From the NCBI RefSeq assembly GCF_014174275.1, contig NZ_JABEQK010000006.1, positions 1 through 64,000 of the forward strand: a DNA stretch of 64,000 nucleotides. Reading direction: 5' to 3'. The notes beneath the pieces are model-generated. The model was given only the letters and a program-made list of their open reading frames with translations, made no database searches and had not been told where the DNA came from. Source of the stretch: Gluconacetobacter takamatsuzukensis. GTDB lineage: Bacteria; Pseudomonadota; Alphaproteobacteria; Acetobacterales; Acetobacteraceae. A program made the position numbers and the translations under genes. Positions 17,305 through 28,900 of this stretch are shown here, piece after piece (the first letter of the stretch is position 1; the number at the start of each line of letters is the position of its first letter).

Positions 17305-18765
17305 ATGGCGCAGCCGCCAGTCACCCGTTCCAGCTCAAGCCTGCTTCGCCGCAAACGAATCGAAATTCCCTCCGATACGCAGGGCCTGCGGCGGGTCCTC
17401 GGCCCGGCCAGCCTGATCGCGCTGGGAATCGGCTGCACCATCGGCGCCGGCCTGTTTTCGCTGACCGGCATCGCCGCGTCCGAAAATGCGGGTCCCGCCG
17501 TGGTGCTGTCCTATATCGTCGCCGCGGTCGCCTGCGGCTTCGCCGGCCTGTGCTACAGCGAACTGGCCAGCATGATCCCCATCGCCGGCAGCGCCTACAG
17601 CTATGCCTACATGGCGCTGGGCGAGGTCGTGGCCTGGATCATCGGCTGGGACCTGGTGCTGGAATATGCCGTCGGCGCCGCCGCCGTGTCGGTCAGCTGG
17701 TCCCGCTACGTCGCGTCCTTATTGGGCAGTTGGGGCATCTCCCTCCCCCCCAGGCTGCTCGCCTCGCCCTTCGAGACGGTCGTGCTGCCCGACGGCAGCC
17801 ACGTCACGGGGCTGATGAACCTGCCGGCGGCCTTCATCATCTGCGTCGTCTCGGCGCTGCTGATCCGCGGCGTGTCCGAATCGGCCCGCGTCAACGCCGT
17901 CATCGTGGTGGTGAAGCTCGCGATCATCGTCGCCGTCGTCGCGTTCGGCCTGCCCTATATCAAGACGGCGAACTACGTCCCCTTCATCCCGGACAATACC
18001 GGCACGTTCGGCCATTTCGGCCTGTCGGGCATCATGCGCGCGGCCGGCACCATCTTCTTCGCCTATGTCGGATTCGACGCCGTCTCCACCGCGGCGCAGG
18101 AGGCCCGCAATCCCGGGCGCGACATGCCCATCGGCATCCTGGGCAGCCTGCTGGTCTGCACCGTCGCCTATGTCCTGTTCTCGCTCGTGCTGACCGGCCT
18201 GGTGAATTACAAGGACATGCTGGGCGACGCCGCCCCGGTCGCCACCGCGATCGACCAGACCCCCTTCGCCTGGCTGAAGCTGGCGGTGAAGCTGGGCATC
18301 ATCTGCGGCTTCACCTCGGTCCTCCTGGTCCTGCTGCTAGGGCAGAGTCGCGTGTTCTACGCCATGTCGCGCGACGGGCTGCTGCCACGCCTGTTCGCCT
18401 CCATCCATCCGCGCTGGCGCACGCCGTGGTATTCCAACCTGCTGTTCATGGTCCTGACCGGCGGGCTGGCGGCGTTCCTGCCCATCGACCAGCTCGCCCA
18501 CATGACGTCGATTGGCACCCTGCTGGCCTTCGTCATCGTCTGTATCGGCGTCATGTTCCTGCGCCGCAGCGCTCCGGACATGGAACGCCGCTTCCGCGTG
18601 CCCGGCGGCCCGATCATCCCCATCCTCGGCATCGTCTGCTGCACCGCGGTCATGCTGTCGCTGGACGGGCTGACCTGGATCCGGCTGGGCGTATGGATGG
18701 CCATCGGCATGCTGATCTATTTCGGCTACAGCCGGCGCAACAGCCACCTGGCGCACGACGCCTGA
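17305..18765 (+). CDS. APC-superfamily amino acid permease (CAT/YfnA-like)
   Basis: The 486-residue inner-membrane protein has about 12 hydrophobic segments. The first helix region [22 protein letters not shown] has the GIGAGIF-like motif of APC transporters, and [23 protein letters not shown] is typical of the cationic amino acid transporter branch. It probably imports amino acids with protons. The substrate is unknown. AGGAGA at 17291-17296 supports ATG 17305. Confidence 0.85.
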   Translation: MAQPPVTRSSSSLLRRKRIEIPSDTQGLRRVLGPASLIALGIGCTIGAGLFSLTGIAASENAGPAVVLSYIVAAVACGFAGLCYSELASMIPIAGSAYSYAYMALGEVVAWIIGWDLVLEYAVGAAAVSVSWSRYVASLLGSWGISLPPRLLASPFETVVLPDGSHVTGLMNLPAAFIICVVSALLIRGVSESARVNAVIVVVKLAIIVAVVAFGLPYIKTANYVPFIPDNTGTFGHFGLSGIMRAAGTIFFAYVGFDAVSTAAQEARNPGRDMPIGILGSLLVCTVAYVLFSLVLTGLVNYKDMLGDAAPVATAIDQTPFAWLKLAVKLGIICGFTSVLLVLLLGQSRVFYAMSRDGLLPRLFASIHPRWRTPWYSNLLFMVLTGGLAAFLPIDQLAHMTSIGTLLAFVIVCIGVMFLRRSAPDMERRFRVPGGPIIPILGIVCCTAVMLSLDGLTWIRLGVWMAIGMLIYFGYSRRNSHLAHDA

Positions 18766-19860
<1,095 letters not shown>

Positions 19861-19889
19861 GCCGGCGGCGGCGCCCCGTCACGCGCACG

Positions 19890-19921
19890 TCACAAATCGT
19901 CGTTTTCATGGCGGTTTGTGA
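19890..19921. promoter_or_regulatory. 7-bp inverted repeat between hemB and bpt
   Basis: TCACAAA (19890-19896) and TTTGTGA (19915-19921) are perfect arms separated by 18 bases in the 185-bp gap. The arms could form a hairpin ending the hemB transcript, or an operator for the downstream gene. The spacing is long for a typical dimer site. Confidence 0.35.
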
Positions 19922-20045
19922 TGCAAGGCGGTGCCTTTGCCGTTACCATCGGTCCGGACCGGTGCCTCGCGACGCTTCAGGTTATCGTACGGGGCCCCTG
20001 TCACCATCGGCCCGTATGGGGCGCTGAAGCCTGTCGAGGAGGCGT

Positions 20046-20825
20046 ATGACCTATACATCGCCGCGTCGTCCGCAGCTTTTCTACACGACCGCCCCCATGC
20101 CATGCCCCTATGTTTCCGGCCGCATGGAGCGCAAGGTCGTGACCGACATCGGCGGCCCGGACGCCGAACGGCTGCACAACCGCCTGTCCCGCGCCGGCTT
20201 CCGGCGCAGCCACACCATCGCCTACGCGCCGGTCTGTCCGTCGTGCAATGCGTGCGTGCCCATCCGGGTCCCGGTCGCGACCTTCAGCCCGGACCGGACG
20301 CAGCGCCGCACCTTGCGCCGCAACGCGACGATCGAAGGGTTCGAGGTCCCGGCCCACGCCACCACCGAACAATTCGTCCTGTTCCAGCGCTACCAATTCG
20401 CCCGCCACGCGGAAGGCGACATGGCGGCGATGAATTTCTACGATTACCGCGCGATGATCGAGGACACGCCCGTCGATACGGCGATGGTCGAATTCCGCAC
20501 GCAAGAAGACCAGCTGGTCTGCGTCAGCCTGATCGACCGGCTGGATGACGGGCTGTCGGCGGTCTACAGCTTCTACGATCCCGGCATGGAAGAGCACTCG
20601 CTGGGCTCATACGCCATCATGCACCTGATCGCCTATGCCGGGCGCCTGGGCCTGCCCTATCTCTATCTGGGCTACTGGATCCGCGACAGTGCCAAGATGG
20701 CCTACAAATCCCGCTTCCGCCCGGCGGAAATCCTGCATCACGGCAGCTGGACGGCACTCGACCCGACCAACCTGCCCGCCAGCGGCGGCAACGCGACCCG
20801 CTTCCCCGCCGGCCTGCCGGAATAG
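20046..20825 (+). CDS. bpt: aspartate/glutamate leucyl(arginyl)-tRNA-protein transferase
   Basis: The 259-residue enzyme transfers leucine (or arginine) from tRNA to the N-terminus of proteins beginning with Asp/Glu, marking them for ClpAPS degradation (N-degron pathway). Family features are CPYVSGRMERKVVTD, LSRAGFRRSHTIAYAPVCPSCNACVPIRVPV with its cysteines, and LPYLYLGYWIRDSAKMAYKSRFRP. It ends as usual soon after. It starts at ATG 20046 after a GAGGAG-like site. Confidence 0.9.
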   Translation: MTYTSPRRPQLFYTTAPMPCPYVSGRMERKVVTDIGGPDAERLHNRLSRAGFRRSHTIAYAPVCPSCNACVPIRVPVATFSPDRTQRRTLRRNATIEGFEVPAHATTEQFVLFQRYQFARHAEGDMAAMNFYDYRAMIEDTPVDTAMVEFRTQEDQLVCVSLIDRLDDGLSAVYSFYDPGMEEHSLGSYAIMHLIAYAGRLGLPYLYLGYWIRDSAKMAYKSRFRPAEILHHGSWTALDPTNLPASGGNATRFPAGLPE

Positions 20826-20852
20826 CAGGCCGGCGAGGCCGGAAACCCGCCC

Positions 20853-23072
20853 TTACGCCTTCGGTCGAGGCTTGCGCGTCGCCCAGGCCGGCGCCGCCCG
20901 GCCGACATCCGCCCGCTTGCCCACATAATCGCGGAAATCGGCAAAGGGCCGCACCCGCGCCGGATCGGGCCACGCCACGCCCCCCGTGGACGAAAGGATG
21001 CACGCATCCAGCAGCCCGCCATCTTTGTATTTCTGCAAGGCCACGCCCAGCCCCCGCGCCATTTCCGGCAACTGCGCCACCGGAAAGACCAGCATGCGGT
21101 GATTCTGGCCCAGCACCACCACATGGTCGCCCTCGACCGGCAGGCAGATGCGCGCGCTCTCGTCATCCTTCAGGTTCAGCACCTGCCGCCCGGTGCGCTT
21201 TTCCGCCACCAGATCCTCGTCCCGGACCACCAGCCCACGGCCGGAACTCGACACCAGCAGATGCCGCTCGCCCTCGCGCACCGGAAACACCGCAATCACG
21301 TCCTCGTCGTTCGACAGCTCGGCCAGCAGACGGATCGGCTGGCCGTCGCCCCGGCCGCGCGGCAGGTCCGACGCCCGCAGCGTAAAGGCCCGTCCATCGG
21401 TGGCGAAGAAGCACAGCCGATCGGTGGACTGGCATTCCACCGACAGGCGGAACCCGTCCCCCTCCTTGAATTTCTGGGCCGCCGGATCGACCCCATGCCC
21501 CTTGACGGTCTTGACCCATCCATTGGCCGACAGGATCAGCGTCAGCGGCTCGCGCTCCACGGCCTCGACCACCGACACATCGATGGCGCGCGGCGGCGCC
21601 GCCAGCTCGGTGCGCCGCGCACCCAGCGCGCCGCTGCCGAACGCCTTGCGGATCTCCTTGATTTCCCCGCCGATCGTCTTCCAGCGCAGGGCCTCGCTTT
21701 CCAGCAGCGCGGTCAGACCCGCACGCTCGGCGGTCAGGTCGGCATGTTCCTTGCGGATCTCGATCTCTTCCAGGCGGCGCAGGCTGCGCAGCCGCATGTT
21801 CAGGATCGAATCCGCCTGCAATTCGGTCAGCGAGAAAGCCGCCATCAGCCCGGCCTTCGCATCGTCCTCCTCGCGAATGATGCGAATCACCTCGTCGAGG
21901 TTCAGATAGACCGCCAGGAACCCGTCCAGGATCTCCAGCCGCCGATCCACCGCCTGCAACCGGTAGCGGCTGCGGCGCTGCAACACCTCGTGCCGATGGT
22001 CCAGCCACGCCTGCAACACCTCGCGCAGGTCGCGCACGCCGGGCACCCGGTCGGCCCCCAGCACATTCATGTTCAGGCCGAACCGGCTCTCCAGCGGCGT
22101 GGCGCGGAACAGCGTCTCCATCAGCACTTCAGGCTCGACGCCACGCGTCTTCGGCTCCAGCACCAGACGGATGTCGGTGGTGCTCTCGTCGCGGATATCG
22201 CCCAGAAGCGGCAGCTTCTTCTGCTCCATCAGGTCGGCGACCAGCTCGATCAGGCGCGATTTCTGCACTTGGTACGGAATTTCCGTCACCACGATCTGCC
22301 AGGTGCCGAACCGCCCCTGCTCCACTGCCCAGCGGGCGCGGATGCGGATGCTGCCGCGCCCGGTCTCATAGGCCTGCAACAGCGTCGCGCGATCCTCGAC
22401 CACCACGCCACCGGTCGGAAAATCCGGGCCCGGCATCAGCGCCAGCAGATCGGCCACGCTGGAATCGGGCTTGCGGACCAGCAGCATCGCCGCGTCGCAG
22501 ATCTCACCGACATTATGGGGGGGAATGTTGGTGGCCATGCCCACCGCGATTCCCGCCGCGCCATTGGCCAGCAGGTTCGGAAAGGCCGCCGGCATCACGA
22601 CCGGTTCCTCTTCCTCGCCATCGTAGGTCGGACGAAAATCGACCGAATCCTCGTCGATTCCCTGCAACAGCGCACGGGCGACCTCGGTCATCCGGGCCTC
22701 GGTGTACCGCATGGCCGCCGCGTTATCACCGTCGATCGAGCCGAAATTCCCCTGCCCCTCGACCAGCGGGTAGCGCACGGCAAAATCCTGCGCCAGCCGC
22801 ACCAGCGCCTCGTAGACCGAGGCATCGCCATGCGGATGGTATTTACCGATCACGTCACCGACGACGCGGGCGCATTTCTTGAACCCCGAACTCGGGTCCA
22901 GCCGCAATTGCCGCATCGCGTAGATCATCCGCCGATGCACCGGCTTCAGCCCATCGCGCACGTCGGGCAGCGACCGCGACATGATGGTGGACATCGCATA
23001 GGCCAGGTAGCGTTCGCTCAACGCTTCCGCGAGGGGGGTCTCCTCGATATGGCCACTGGTTTCCACTGACAT
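20853..23072 (-). CDS. parC: DNA topoisomerase IV subunit A
   Basis: The 739-residue product is the DNA-cleaving subunit of topoisomerase IV, which decatenates daughter chromosomes together with ParE. It has the catalytic tyrosine region [11 protein letters not shown], the quinolone-determining segment [20 protein letters not shown], and a shortened C-terminal beta-pinwheel with repeats such as [12 protein letters not shown] prefer ATG 23072, with GGAGGAG at suitable spacing, over GTG 23078, which is almost on top of that site. It lies downstream of recO, 90 bp apart, same strand. Confidence 0.93.
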   Translation of the reverse strand: MSVETSGHIEETPLAEALSERYLAYAMSTIMSRSLPDVRDGLKPVHRRMIYAMRQLRLDPSSGFKKCARVVGDVIGKYHPHGDASVYEALVRLAQDFAVRYPLVEGQGNFGSIDGDNAAAMRYTEARMTEVARALLQGIDEDSVDFRPTYDGEEEEPVVMPAAFPNLLANGAAGIAVGMATNIPPHNVGEICDAAMLLVRKPDSSVADLLALMPGPDFPTGGVVVEDRATLLQAYETGRGSIRIRARWAVEQGRFGTWQIVVTEIPYQVQKSRLIELVADLMEQKKLPLLGDIRDESTTDIRLVLEPKTRGVEPEVLMETLFRATPLESRFGLNMNVLGADRVPGVRDLREVLQAWLDHRHEVLQRRSRYRLQAVDRRLEILDGFLAVYLNLDEVIRIIREEDDAKAGLMAAFSLTELQADSILNMRLRSLRRLEEIEIRKEHADLTAERAGLTALLESEALRWKTIGGEIKEIRKAFGSGALGARRTELAAPPRAIDVSVVEAVEREPLTLILSANGWVKTVKGHGVDPAAQKFKEGDGFRLSVECQSTDRLCFFATDGRAFTLRASDLPRGRGDGQPIRLLAELSNDEDVIAVFPVREGERHLLVSSSGRGLVVRDEDLVAEKRTGRQVLNLKDDESARICLPVEGDHVVVLGQNHRMLVFPVAQLPEMARGLGVALQKYKDGGLLDACILSSTGGVAWPDPARVRPFADFRDYVGKRADVGRAAPAWATRKPRPKA

Positions 23073-23162
23073 GCGCACTCCTCCTGTCCGGAGGAACAGA
23101 TAGAGAAAACGCAGGATTTGTCCATCAGGCGGATGCAGGGCCAGTCGCCGGCCAACCGCCGC

Positions 23163-23912
23163 TCAGTCCGGCGCGGCCATCGCCCCGATCATGTCCGCCA
23201 GCCGCAGCCGCGCCGCCGGCAACGGCCGGTGATGCTGGCCGAAAGCGTCGCGGGCCAGAAAATGCCCCGTCAGCCGCAACCCGTCCTGCCAGTCGGTGCT
23301 GGTGCCCGGATCGGCCTCATCCAGAAACAGCGGCGGCAGGCGCAACAGGCGCGGCCGCCACGTCCCCGCCCCGGCGTCGCTGACCGCCCGCCCGGTCCGG
23401 GGCGACACCCAGGCCAGCCCGCCCGTCGCCCCCGTCACCGCACAGGCCGACAGATCGAGGCCATAGCCCAGGTCGCCCAGCAGGCAGGCTTCCCACCGCA
23501 ACAGCGCGGCCATGCCGTTCCAGCCCGCCATCTCGGGGTCGAGGCTGATCAGCGCGAAGAAGCGGGTCAGAAGATGAAAGATGCGCGGATGGGGCTCGCG
23601 CTCCGGCAGGCTGCCATCGGCCACCGCGCAGACCGAGGCCAGCATGGCCAACGCCAGCGGTGCGGCCATCACCCGGGCCGCCGATCCATGCACCAGTTCG
23701 CCGGAAAGATTGCCCAACTGCTCGGGCAGGCGCCCGCGCCACACGGCACGGACCAGATTGCCCGGTTGCCACAAGGCCCGCCCGGCGCGCGCGGAACCGC
23801 CGCGCGACAGACCGTGGAACAACCCGTGCTCCTCGGTCAGCAGATGAACGATGGCGCTGCTCTCGCCATACGGGGCGGCAGACAGCACAAGGGCGGGTGC
23901 CTCCCATTCCAT
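23163..23912 (-). CDS. recO: DNA repair protein RecO
   Basis: The 249-residue protein is a mediator that loads RecA with RecF/RecR. It has the N-terminal OB-fold segment WEAPALVLSAAPYGESSAIVHLLTEEHGLFHGLSRG and the helical C-terminal domain with FFALISLDPEMAGWNGMAALLRWEACLLGDLGYGLDLSAC. Length is typical. It is the gene after tsf, 42 bp away, on the same strand, so it may be cotranscribed with rpsB-tsf. Confidence 0.9.
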   Translation of the reverse strand: MEWEAPALVLSAAPYGESSAIVHLLTEEHGLFHGLSRGGSARAGRALWQPGNLVRAVWRGRLPEQLGNLSGELVHGSAARVMAAPLALAMLASVCAVADGSLPEREPHPRIFHLLTRFFALISLDPEMAGWNGMAALLRWEACLLGDLGYGLDLSACAVTGATGGLAWVSPRTGRAVSDAGAGTWRPRLLRLPPLFLDEADPGTSTDWQDGLRLTGHFLARDAFGQHHRPLPAARLRLADMIGAMAAPD

Positions 23913-23954
23913 CAGGAAGGCCCCGCCCCGCTCATGCCGTATGCCGGGCGCCGA

Positions 23955-24860
23955 TCAGGCGCCGGCGGCCTTCGCGACTTCCGCCGCGAAGTCGTTTTCT
24001 TCCTTCTCGATGCCCTCGCCGAGCTGGAAGCGCTCGAAGCCGATCAGCTTCGCGCCGGCCTTCTTGACGATCTCGCGCACCCGGCTCTCACCGTCATGCA
24101 CCCACACCTGCTCCAGAAGAACGACTTCCTCGTAGAACTTGCGGATACGGCCATCGACCATCTTCTCAATGATCGCCTCGGGCTTGCCCGACGCACGCGC
24201 CTGCTCGACCAGCACGGCGCGCTCGCGCTCCAGCGAGGCCGGATCGACACTGTCGATATCCAGCGCGGCCGGACGGGTGGCGGCAACATGCATGCCGATC
24301 TGGCGACCCAGGGTCTCAAGCGCCTCGCTCTCCGACGGCGCCTCGATGGCGGCCAGAACGCCGATCTTGCCCAGGCCCGGACGAACGGCCGAGTGGATGT
24401 AGCTGGCCACGACGCCCGACGGCACGCTCAGCACGCGGGCGCGGCGGATCGACATGTTCTCGCCGATGGTCGCGATCAGGTGCGTCAGTTCGTCGGCAAC
24501 CGTGCGGCCGCTCTCGAGCACGACTTCCTTGATCTTCTCCAGGTCCTCGCCAGCGGTCAGCGCGGCCTTGGCCACGGCCTCGACGAAACCCTGGAAGCTC
24601 TCGTTGCGGGCAACGAAATCGGTCTCGGCGTTCACTTCGACGATCGCGGCGCGGTTCGCGGCCGAAGCCACGGCAACCAGCCCCTCGGCCGTGACACGGC
24701 CCGACTTCTTCGCCGCGGCGGCCAGACCCTTCTTGCGCAGCCAGTCGATGGCCGCCTCGATCTCGCCGGCGGCCTCGTTCAGGGCCTTCTTGCAATCCAT
24801 CATGCCGGCGCCGGTCTTCTCGCGAAGTTCCTTCACCAGGGCAGCGGTAATCTCCGCCAT
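23955..24860 (-). CDS. tsf: translation elongation factor Ts
   Basis: The 301-residue guanine-nucleotide exchange factor for EF-Tu has the N-terminal UBA-like domain [22 protein letters not shown] and the hallmark [16 protein letters not shown]. Length is typical for alphaproteobacteria. It follows rpsB by 121 bp with two hairpins in between, as in other bacteria where an rpsB-tsf operon is partly attenuated. Confidence 0.96.
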   Translation of the reverse strand: MAEITAALVKELREKTGAGMMDCKKALNEAAGEIEAAIDWLRKKGLAAAAKKSGRVTAEGLVAVASAANRAAIVEVNAETDFVARNESFQGFVEAVAKAALTAGEDLEKIKEVVLESGRTVADELTHLIATIGENMSIRRARVLSVPSGVVASYIHSAVRPGLGKIGVLAAIEAPSESEALETLGRQIGMHVAATRPAALDIDSVDPASLERERAVLVEQARASGKPEAIIEKMVDGRIRKFYEEVVLLEQVWVHDGESRVREIVKKAGAKLIGFERFQLGEGIEKEENDFAAEVAKAAGA

Positions 24861-24874
24861 ATCCGTCTCTCCTC

Positions 24875-24897
24875 AAGGCAGGGGCGCGCCCTGCCTT
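24875..24897 (-). terminator. hairpin between rpsB and tsf (proximal to tsf)
   Basis: AAGGCAGGG (24875-24883) and CCCTGCCTT (24889-24897) form a perfect 9-bp stem with a 5-nt loop, 15 bp upstream of the tsf start. It could act as a partial terminator or as an mRNA processing or stabilising structure adjusting tsf expression. A T-run is lacking on the transcribed strand. Confidence 0.5.
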
Positions 24898-24932
24898 CCG
24901 GCCGGACGCGCCCGCGCTTTCATCATCATCAA

Positions 24933-24960
24933 GACCCCGTCCCGTGGATGGGCCGGGGTC
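24933..24960 (-). terminator. hairpin just after rpsB
   Basis: GACCCCG (24933-24939) and CGGGGTC (24954-24960) pair around a 14-nt loop, 22 bp after the rpsB stop. It is likely an attenuating or 3'-end-protecting structure of the rpsB message. Confidence 0.5.
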
Positions 24961-24981
24961 CCTTCAGTCGATCCGCCGGGA

Positions 24982-25770
24982 TCAGACCGCCGGGGCGGTC
25001 TCGGCTTCTGCCGCCGCAACTTCGGCGGCCGTGTCGATCGGCAGTTCCTCGGCAGCGCCGAAATCCTCGCCCGACGCGCCCAGCTCGGCCGAAATGCCGT
25101 CCAGCACCGCGCCCGACACCAGCTCGCAATACAGCGCGATGGCGCGGATGGCGTCGTCATTGCCCGGAATCGGGAAGGTCACGCCACGCGGGTCGGAATT
25201 GCTGTCCAGGATCGCGACGACCGGAATGCCCAGCTTGTTGGCTTCCTCGACCGCCAGCTTCTCCTTGTTCGTGTCGATCACGAACAGGATGTCCGGCAGG
25301 CCGCCCATTTCCTTGATGCCACCCAGCGAACGCTCCAGCTTCTCGCGGTTGCGGGTGATGTCCAGGATTTCCTTCTTCGTCAGGCCGTGCGTGTCGCCGC
25401 CCAGCATGTCGTCGATCTGGCGCAGGCGCTTGATCGAACCGGTGATGGTCTTCCAGTTCGTCAGCATGCCGCCCAGCCAGCGGTGGTTGACGTAATACTG
25501 GCCCGAACGCTTCGCGGCTTCGGCGATCTGGTCGGCGGCGGCGCGCTTGGTGCCGACGAACAGGACGCGGCCGCCACCGGCGACGGTGTCACGGATCGCC
25601 TTCAGGGCGCGGTCCAGCATCGGGACGGTCTGCTGCAGGTCGATGATATGGACCTGGTTGCGCACGCCGAACAGGAACGGCGCCATGCGCGGGTTCCAGC
25701 GACGGGTATGGTGTCCGAAATGGACGCCGGCTTCCAGCAGTTGGCGCATGGTGAAATCGGGCATAGCCAT
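24982..25770 (-). CDS. rpsB: 30S ribosomal protein S2
   Basis: The 262-residue protein begins [20 protein letters not shown], the standard alphaproteobacterial S2 start, followed by [13 protein letters not shown] and the characteristic [34 protein letters not shown] placed the start at ATG 25770 (AAGGA ten bases upstream); the longer frame reads into the structured leader. The acidic C-terminal tail ([13 protein letters not shown]) is an ordinary extension. Confidence 0.97.
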   Translation of the reverse strand: MAMPDFTMRQLLEAGVHFGHHTRRWNPRMAPFLFGVRNQVHIIDLQQTVPMLDRALKAIRDTVAGGGRVLFVGTKRAAADQIAEAAKRSGQYYVNHRWLGGMLTNWKTITGSIKRLRQIDDMLGGDTHGLTKKEILDITRNREKLERSLGGIKEMGGLPDILFVIDTNKEKLAVEEANKLGIPVVAILDSNSDPRGVTFPIPGNDDAIRAIALYCELVSGAVLDGISAELGASGEDFGAAEELPIDTAAEVAAAEAETAPAV

Positions 25771-25798
25771 GGCGGCTGTATCCTTGGTCTTCTGGTTG

Positions 25799-25875
25799 TT
25801 CCTCCGCGAGGCCCCCGTCCCGCTTGGGGACACCAGAGGAATTGCCTCGCGTGCGAATTGCCGGTGTTTCCACCG
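25799..25875 (-). promoter_or_regulatory. structured rpsB leader: GNRA hairpin plus H-type pseudoknot (candidate)
   Basis: In RNA sense (minus strand): CGGUG-GAAA-CACCG at 25875-25862 is a hairpin with a GNRA tetraloop. Next, GCCTCGCG/CGCGAGGC (plus-strand 25844-25851 with 25805-25812) forms an 8-bp helix. GAGGAA/TTCCTC (25836-25841 with 25799-25804) forms a 6-bp helix that interleaves with it, making a pseudoknot. A small hairpin GTCCC/GGGAC (25817-25821/25827-25831) sits inside. CTGGT (25792-25796) can alternatively pair with ACCAG (25832-25836). Autoregulation by S2 is known in other bacteria; here it is inference. Confidence 0.5.
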
Positions 25876-25937
25876 ACGGGGGTCCTATGGCCATTTTTGT
25901 CCCGCAATGCAAGCGGAACGTGGCAGAAAACCGCCTC

Positions 25938-28900
25938 TCAGCCCTGCTCCACGCGCGCCACACCCGCCACCGCCCGGATCGCCTGGGCCATGCGCGGTGT
26001 CACCCGATAGGCTCCGCGCAACGTGACCTCGACATCCCGCGTCTCGGCCACCGATGGCAGCAGCACGACCCTACCGCGCCCCCCCCGGCTATCGGCCAGG
26101 ATATCGTGGATCGGCGACACCGCATCCTCACGGTCGAACCAGATGCGCAGTTCCGCCGCCGCGTCGGCCGCCGCCTGTTCCAGCGACACAACGTCACTGG
26201 CCGTAATGCGCAGCGCCTCGCCATCCAGTCGCAGATCCGCCGTCACCAGGATCGCGCTCCCGGCGGTCAGGATCTCGCGAGTGCGCGACAGAACCTCGGA
26301 AAACAGCGTGACCTCGCACCCGCCGCTGGAATCCGACAGCCGCACCCAGGCCATCTTGCTGCCGGTGCGCGTCGGCCGCTCCTTTCGGTCGACCACGCAC
26401 CCCGCGATCTTCACGCGGGTCAGCCCCGCCTGCGCCGCCGCCTCCAGCCCCGTCGCCCGCACCGCCCCCAGCCGGCGCAGCAACGGCCCATAGGAATCCA
26501 GCGGATGAGCGGTCAGATGAAAGCCTATGGCCTCCGCCTCCATCCCCAACCGCTCGAATTCCGGCCAGTCGGCCACGTCGGGCAGCCGCAACGGCTCGGG
26601 CGCCGGCGTCGCGCCACCACCGCCGAACAGGCCGATCTGCCCGCTGGCCGCCTCCTCCGCCTGCGCATTCGCCCGGCGCAGCACGGTTTCCGCCGCCATC
26701 GCGACCAGATGCCGGTTCGGCGTGATGGTATCGAAGGCCCCGGCCTTGGCCAGATTCTCGATCTGCATCTTGTTCAACTGGCGCGGATCGACCCGCGCCG
26801 CCAGATCGGCCAGATCCGCGAACGGCCGCACGCCGCGCGAGGCCGCCAGTGCCTCCATCGCCGAAAACCCGACCTTCTTCACCGCCGCCAGCGCATACCG
26901 GATGCCCAGCCGCCCGTCCTCCAGCCGCTCGACGGTAAAATCCGCGCCCGAGGCATTGATGTCGGGCGGCAGCACCGGAATCCCCAGCCGCTCGGCTTCC
27001 TGCCGCAGGGCCGCCAGCTTGTCGGTCTTTTCCCGCGCCAGCGACATGCACGCGGCCAGGAAGGGCACCGGATGGTTCGCCTTCATCCACGCCGTCTGGT
27101 ACGACACCAGCGCATAGGCGGCAGCATGGGATTTATTGAACCCATAATCCGCGAACTTGGCCATCAGGTCGAAGACCTCGACCGCCTTTTCCCGGTCGAT
27201 GCCCCGCCCCACCGCACCTTCGGTAAAGATCTCGCGCTGCGTATCCATCTCGGCGCGGATCTTCTTGCCCATCGCGCGACGCAGCAGGTCGGCGCCGCCC
27301 AGGCTGTAGCCCGCCATCTTCTGGGCGATCTGCATCACCTGCTCCTGATAGACCATGATGCCGTAGGTCTCTTCCAGGATCGAGCGGATCTCCTCGTGCG
27401 GCGGCTCCCATGCTTCCCCATGCTTGCGGCGGCAGTAATCGGGAATATTCGCCATCGGCCCCGGCCGATACAGCGCCACCGCCGCGATCAGGTCTTCCAG
27501 CCGTGTCGGGCGCATCTGTTTCAGCACGTCGCGCATGCCGGCACCTTCGAACTGGAACACGCCGCCGGTATCGCCGCGCGCCAGCATCTCGTAGGTCAGC
27601 GCATCGTCCAGCGGCAGGGCCGACAGCTCCACCGTCTCGCCCAATCCCTTGAGAAACTGCACCGCGCGTTGAAGGATCGTCAGCGTGGTCAGGCCCAGGA
27701 AGTCGAACTTCACCAGCCCCGCCTGCTCGACGAACTTCATGTTGTATTGCGTTACCAGCATGTCGCTCTTCGGATCGCGATAGAGCGGCACCAGTTCGAC
27801 AAGCTGGCGGTCGCCGATCACCACCCCGGCGGCATGGGTGCTGGCATGCCGATACAGGCCTTCGAGCTGCTGGCCGATCTCCAGCAGCCGGCGGATCGCC
27901 TCGTCGTCGTCCCGCATTTCCTGCAACCGGGGCTCGCCCTCTATCGCCTGTTTCAGGGTCACGGGCTTGGCCGGATTGTTCGGAATCAGTTCCGCGACCT
28001 TGTTGACCATGCCGAACGGCAGGCCCAGCACCCGGCCCACATCGCGCACGGCGGCCCGCGCCTGCAATTTTCCAAAGGTGATGATCTGCGCCACCCGGTC
28101 GGGCCCATATTCCCCCCGCACGTAGCGAATCACCTCGTCCCGCCGGTCCTGGCAGAAATCGATATCGAAATCGGGCATCGACACGCGCTCGGGGTTCAGG
28201 AACCGCTCGAACAGCAGGTTGAAGGGAATCGGATCGATATCCGTGATCGTCAGCGCCCAGGCGGCCAGCGACCCCGCCCCCGATCCACGCCCCGGCCCCA
28301 CCGGAATATCATGCGCCTTCGCCCACTGGATAAAGTCGGCAACGATCATGAAATAGCCGGGGAACCCCATCTTCGCGATGATGTCGAGCTCGAAGGTCAG
28401 CCGGTCGCGATAGACCTGCCTGGTCTCCTCGTCCATCGTCATCCGCGCAAGGCGATGCTCCAGCCCCTCGGCCGCCATCGCGCGCAGCGTTTCCTCCTCG
28501 GTCGCACCAGGCTGCACCTTGGGGCAGACTGGCAGCAGCGGCTTGCGCGTCTCGACCCGCACCGCGCAGCGCCGGGCGATGGCCAGCGTGTTGTCGCAGG
28601 CCTCCGGCAGGTCCGCGAACAATTCGCGCATCATCTCGGGCGGCTTGAACCAGTGCTCCGGCGTCACGCGCCAGCGGTCGCGCTCCGCGATCGTCCGGCC
28701 CTGCGCGATGCACAGCAGCGCATCATGCGCCTCGTACATTCCCGGATCGGGAAAGAAGCATTCATTGGTCGCCACCAGCGGCAGGCCCAGCCGGTCGGCC
28801 AGCGCGATCATGCCCGGCTCCACCGCCTGCTCGACCGGCAACCCATGGCGATGCAGTTCCACCGCCAGCCGGTCGCCGAACGCCTCGCGCAAAGTCTCCA

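Noticed and set aside
21099-23069. 656-codon plus-strand frame
   Set aside because: Antisense to parC and of mirror-frame composition; no recognisable domain.
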